Source: Ammonifex sp. (GTDB taxonomy: Bacteria > Bacillota > Desulfotomaculia > Desulfotomaculales > Ammonificaceae). Taken from it: a DNA stretch of 39,176 nucleotides. The stretch's first letter is position 1; the number at the start of each line of letters is the position of its first letter. The stretch is taken from assembly GCA_003604985.1 (NCBI GenBank), contig QZIW01000025.1, positions 1 to 39,176 on the forward strand, given 5' to 3'. Of the stretch, positions 37,057-39,176 are shown piece by piece. The notes under the pieces were generated by a model. The model had not been told where the DNA came from. It searched no databases and saw only the letters and a list, made by a program, of their open reading frames with translations. A program made the translations under genes and the position numbers.

Positions 37057-37764
37057 GTGGCGCTGATTTTGGTTGTCGACGATGAGGAACACATCCGCAG
37101 ACTGCTTCGTTTCACCCTTGAGCAAGAAGGTTTTGAGGTCCTGACCGCCGCCGACGGATCCAGGGCCCTACAAATTACCCGTACCAGGAAACCTGACCTG
37201 GTTATTTTGGACGTAATGCTTCCGGAAATGGACGGGTTGACGTTTTGCCAGGCATTGCGTGCGGATGGAAAGTGCCGGGGTATCCCGGTTATCATGCTGA
37301 GCGCCCGCGTGGGTGAGGCAGACAAGGTTACGGGGCTGGATACAGGGGCGGATGATTACGTGACGAAACCTTTCAGCCCGCGGGAACTGGTCGCGCGGGT
37401 GCGCGCCCACCTCCGGCGTCAGGCGCCCGTGGCGGATAAAAACAGGCTGGTTCACGGCCAACTGGTTATCGACCGGGAACGCCTGACGGTCTCCTGGGGT
37501 GAGGCGCACCAGGACCTGACACCGAAGGAGTTTGAGCTGCTTTATTTCCTGGCCGGCCATCCGGGGCGGGTTTTCTCCCGCGAGTACCTGCTCGACCGGA
37601 TTTGGGGGTTTGATTTTCCCGGCGGTTCCCGGACGGTTGACGTACACATCCGGTATATCCGGCACAAACTTGAACAGTTACCAGCCGCCCCCCGCGTGAT
37701 TGAAACAGTGCGGGGAGCGGGATATCGTTTTCGGGAGCAGTTGAATGGAAAAGACAATTCGTAG
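37057..37764 (+). CDS. phoP: OmpR/PhoB-family response regulator
   Basis: [15 protein letters not shown]...[13 protein letters not shown]...[18 protein letters not shown]; winged-helix C-terminus; GTG at 37057 (tracked ORF 36466 is 5' read-through). Confidence 0.93.
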   Translation: MALILVVDDEEHIRRLLRFTLEQEGFEVLTAADGSRALQITRTRKPDLVILDVMLPEMDGLTFCQALRADGKCRGIPVIMLSARVGEADKVTGLDTGADDYVTKPFSPRELVARVRAHLRRQAPVADKNRLVHGQLVIDRERLTVSWGEAHQDLTPKEFELLYFLAGHPGRVFSREYLLDRIWGFDFPGGSRTVDVHIRYIRHKLEQLPAAPRVIETVRGAGYRFREQLNGKDNS

Positions 37765-39106
37765 AAGAATCTACGCCGCGTTCTTTTTTGTTTTCATCGC
37801 ATGCTCGGGTTTGGGCCTACTTATCCTTTCCGGTAATGCAGGGTTTTGGACGGTCCTGACAGGCTGTGCACTCGTGGCTGTGGTGGGCGGGCGGATAGTC
37901 AGCCGTTCCGTTGCCGAACCTTTGAAGGCCCTGATTGTGGTGGCGCGCGATCTGACCCAGTTTGAAGAAACCAAGGACCTGGCGCGTACCGACGATTTCG
38001 GGGGTCTTACCTTAAGCGTGAACCTCCTGGCCCCGCGCTTGAAACAGACGTTCGACGCCCTGCGAACGGAAAAGGCGCGCATGGAAACCATCCTGGCAAG
38101 TCTCAACGAAGCCGTGATGGCGCTGGATTCGTCGTGCAAGGTTCTGCTGACGAATGCGGCGCTCGAGCGTTTATTCGGCATACGTCCCGAGGACGCTTGC
38201 GGCAAAAACATCCTTGAAGTGGTCCGGCATCACGAACTGGAACAGTTGGTGTGCCGCGTTCTCAATACGGGGGTGCCGGTCAGACAGGAACTGAAATTCC
38301 TCATTCCCCAGCCCCGCACCTTTACCGCCCGGCTTACGCCCATTCAAACCCCGGAGGGGGCCGGCGTAGTGGTAGTTTTACGGGACGTCACGGAACAGAG
38401 GCGCCTTGAGCAACTCCGGAGCGAGTTCGTGGCCAACGTTTCACACGAACTCCGGACGCCGCTGACGGCGATCCGGGGCTTCGTGGAAACCCTGCGCAAC
38501 GGCGCCGTGAAAGACCCGGCAACCGCGGCGGAATTCCTCGGTATTATCGAATCCGAGACCAAACGCCTGGAGAGGCTGGTCGAGGACATTTTAAACCTCT
38601 CCCGCCTGGAAGACCGCAGGACCGCAATCACGCGCAGAGATGTCAACATCGCTGAGGTAGTGGCGCGGGTGATTCCGGTTTTCGAGACGCGGGCACGGGA
38701 GCAGGGCGTCGCGCTTTCGGTCGACCTTCCGACAGGGCTGCCCCCGGTCCACGGGGACCCGGAACTCATCAGCCAGGTGTTTACGAACCTTATTGACAAC
38801 GCGCTAAAATTTACGCCTCAAGGAGAAGTCTGCATAAGGGCCGTTACTTCGCCGGGATGGCTGAAGGTGGACGTGGAAGACACCGGTACCGGCATCCCCG
38901 CGGACAGCCTGCCGCGTATATTCGAGCGTTTTTACAGGGTGGAGAAAGCACGCTCGAGGCTTTCAGGGGGAATGGGACTGGGCCTGGCCATCGTGAAGCA
39001 CATAGTGGAGGCGCACGGCGGGAAAGTGGACGTGGAGAGCGAGTTGGGCCGTGGGAGTTGTTTTTCTTTCTATTTGCCGGTTTTGAAAAGTTTAACATCG
39101 GCTTAA
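37745..39106 (+). CDS. phoR: PhoR-like PAS-containing sensor histidine kinase
   Basis: TM, PAS ([22 protein letters not shown]), H-box [21 protein letters not shown] boxes; overlaps phoP by 20 nt. Confidence 0.93.
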   Translation: MEKTIRRRIYAAFFFVFIACSGLGLLILSGNAGFWTVLTGCALVAVVGGRIVSRSVAEPLKALIVVARDLTQFEETKDLARTDDFGGLTLSVNLLAPRLKQTFDALRTEKARMETILASLNEAVMALDSSCKVLLTNAALERLFGIRPEDACGKNILEVVRHHELEQLVCRVLNTGVPVRQELKFLIPQPRTFTARLTPIQTPEGAGVVVVLRDVTEQRRLEQLRSEFVANVSHELRTPLTAIRGFVETLRNGAVKDPATAAEFLGIIESETKRLERLVEDILNLSRLEDRRTAITRRDVNIAEVVARVIPVFETRAREQGVALSVDLPTGLPPVHGDPELISQVFTNLIDNALKFTPQGEVCIRAVTSPGWLKVDVEDTGTGIPADSLPRIFERFYRVEKARSRLSGGMGLGLAIVKHIVEAHGGKVDVESELGRGSCFSFYLPVLKSLTSA

Positions 39107-39130
39107 CACAGACTTAACCGTGGCTTAACA
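39092..39130 (+). promoter_or_regulatory. Pho box array (four TTAACA-type repeats at exact 11-bp phase)
   Basis: TTAACA 39092, TTAACA 39103, TTAACC 39114, TTAACA 39125. Confidence 0.88.
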
Positions 39131-39176
39131 ATTGGGTGTTAGAGTGGTAGAAGGAGTTTATCCGACCCGGAAGCCG

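Noticed and set aside
36466-37764. 432-aa ORF spanning pgeF and the response regulator
   Set aside because: The first ~197 codons are an out-of-frame read through pgeF; the real response regulator starts at GTG 37057 after the pgeF stop
1-39176. tRNA or rRNA genes
   Set aside because: No cloverleaf with GGTTCGAATCC-type T-arm or rRNA-like sequence was recognised; the GGTTCGAATAC at 28310-28320 lies in the nrdR promoter and has no tRNA around it

Overview
The window looks like a chromosomal segment of an endospore-forming, anaerobic Firmicute (Desulfotomaculum/Pelotomaculum-like by feel; the taxonomy is inference). Three blocks are visible. (1) A division and cell-wall (dcw) cluster on +: murD, ftsW/spoVE, murG, murC, murB, murA, ftsQ/divIB, two DUF881 genes, sbp, ftsZ, then spoIIGA and sigE. 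No ftsA lies between sbp and ftsZ. (2) An accessory island of about 12.6 kb (13.7-26.2 kb), mostly on -, separates sigE from sigG, which are normally adjacent. It holds many decayed or frameshifted genes (Dph6-like, AAA ATPase, NAD(P)H oxidoreductase, lipoprotein, HHH/Cdd1, HEAT, YIP1-like), an intact two-gene restriction-modification candidate (Zn-ribbon DUF1156-like methyltransferase plus PD-(D/E)XK nuclease) and a MATE transporter. (3) A return to core genes on +: sigG, spoIIR, ylmC/ymxH, nrdR-nrdD-nrdG, an HTH regulator, a radical SAM protein, fmdB (-), a beta-CASP metallo-hydrolase, pgeF/yfiH and phoP-phoR. Non-coding signals of most interest: a well-folding candidate structured RNA at 34410-34529; heptanucleotide-periodic repeats at 1-57 and 12721-12948; a switch-like leader before ftsZ with two mutually exclusive helices; a perfect sigma-F-type promoter before sigG; tandem NrdR boxes with 32-bp spacing at the nrdR promoter; and four 11-bp-phased Pho boxes at the 3' end. 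All family calls were made by reading the translations. No database search was run.
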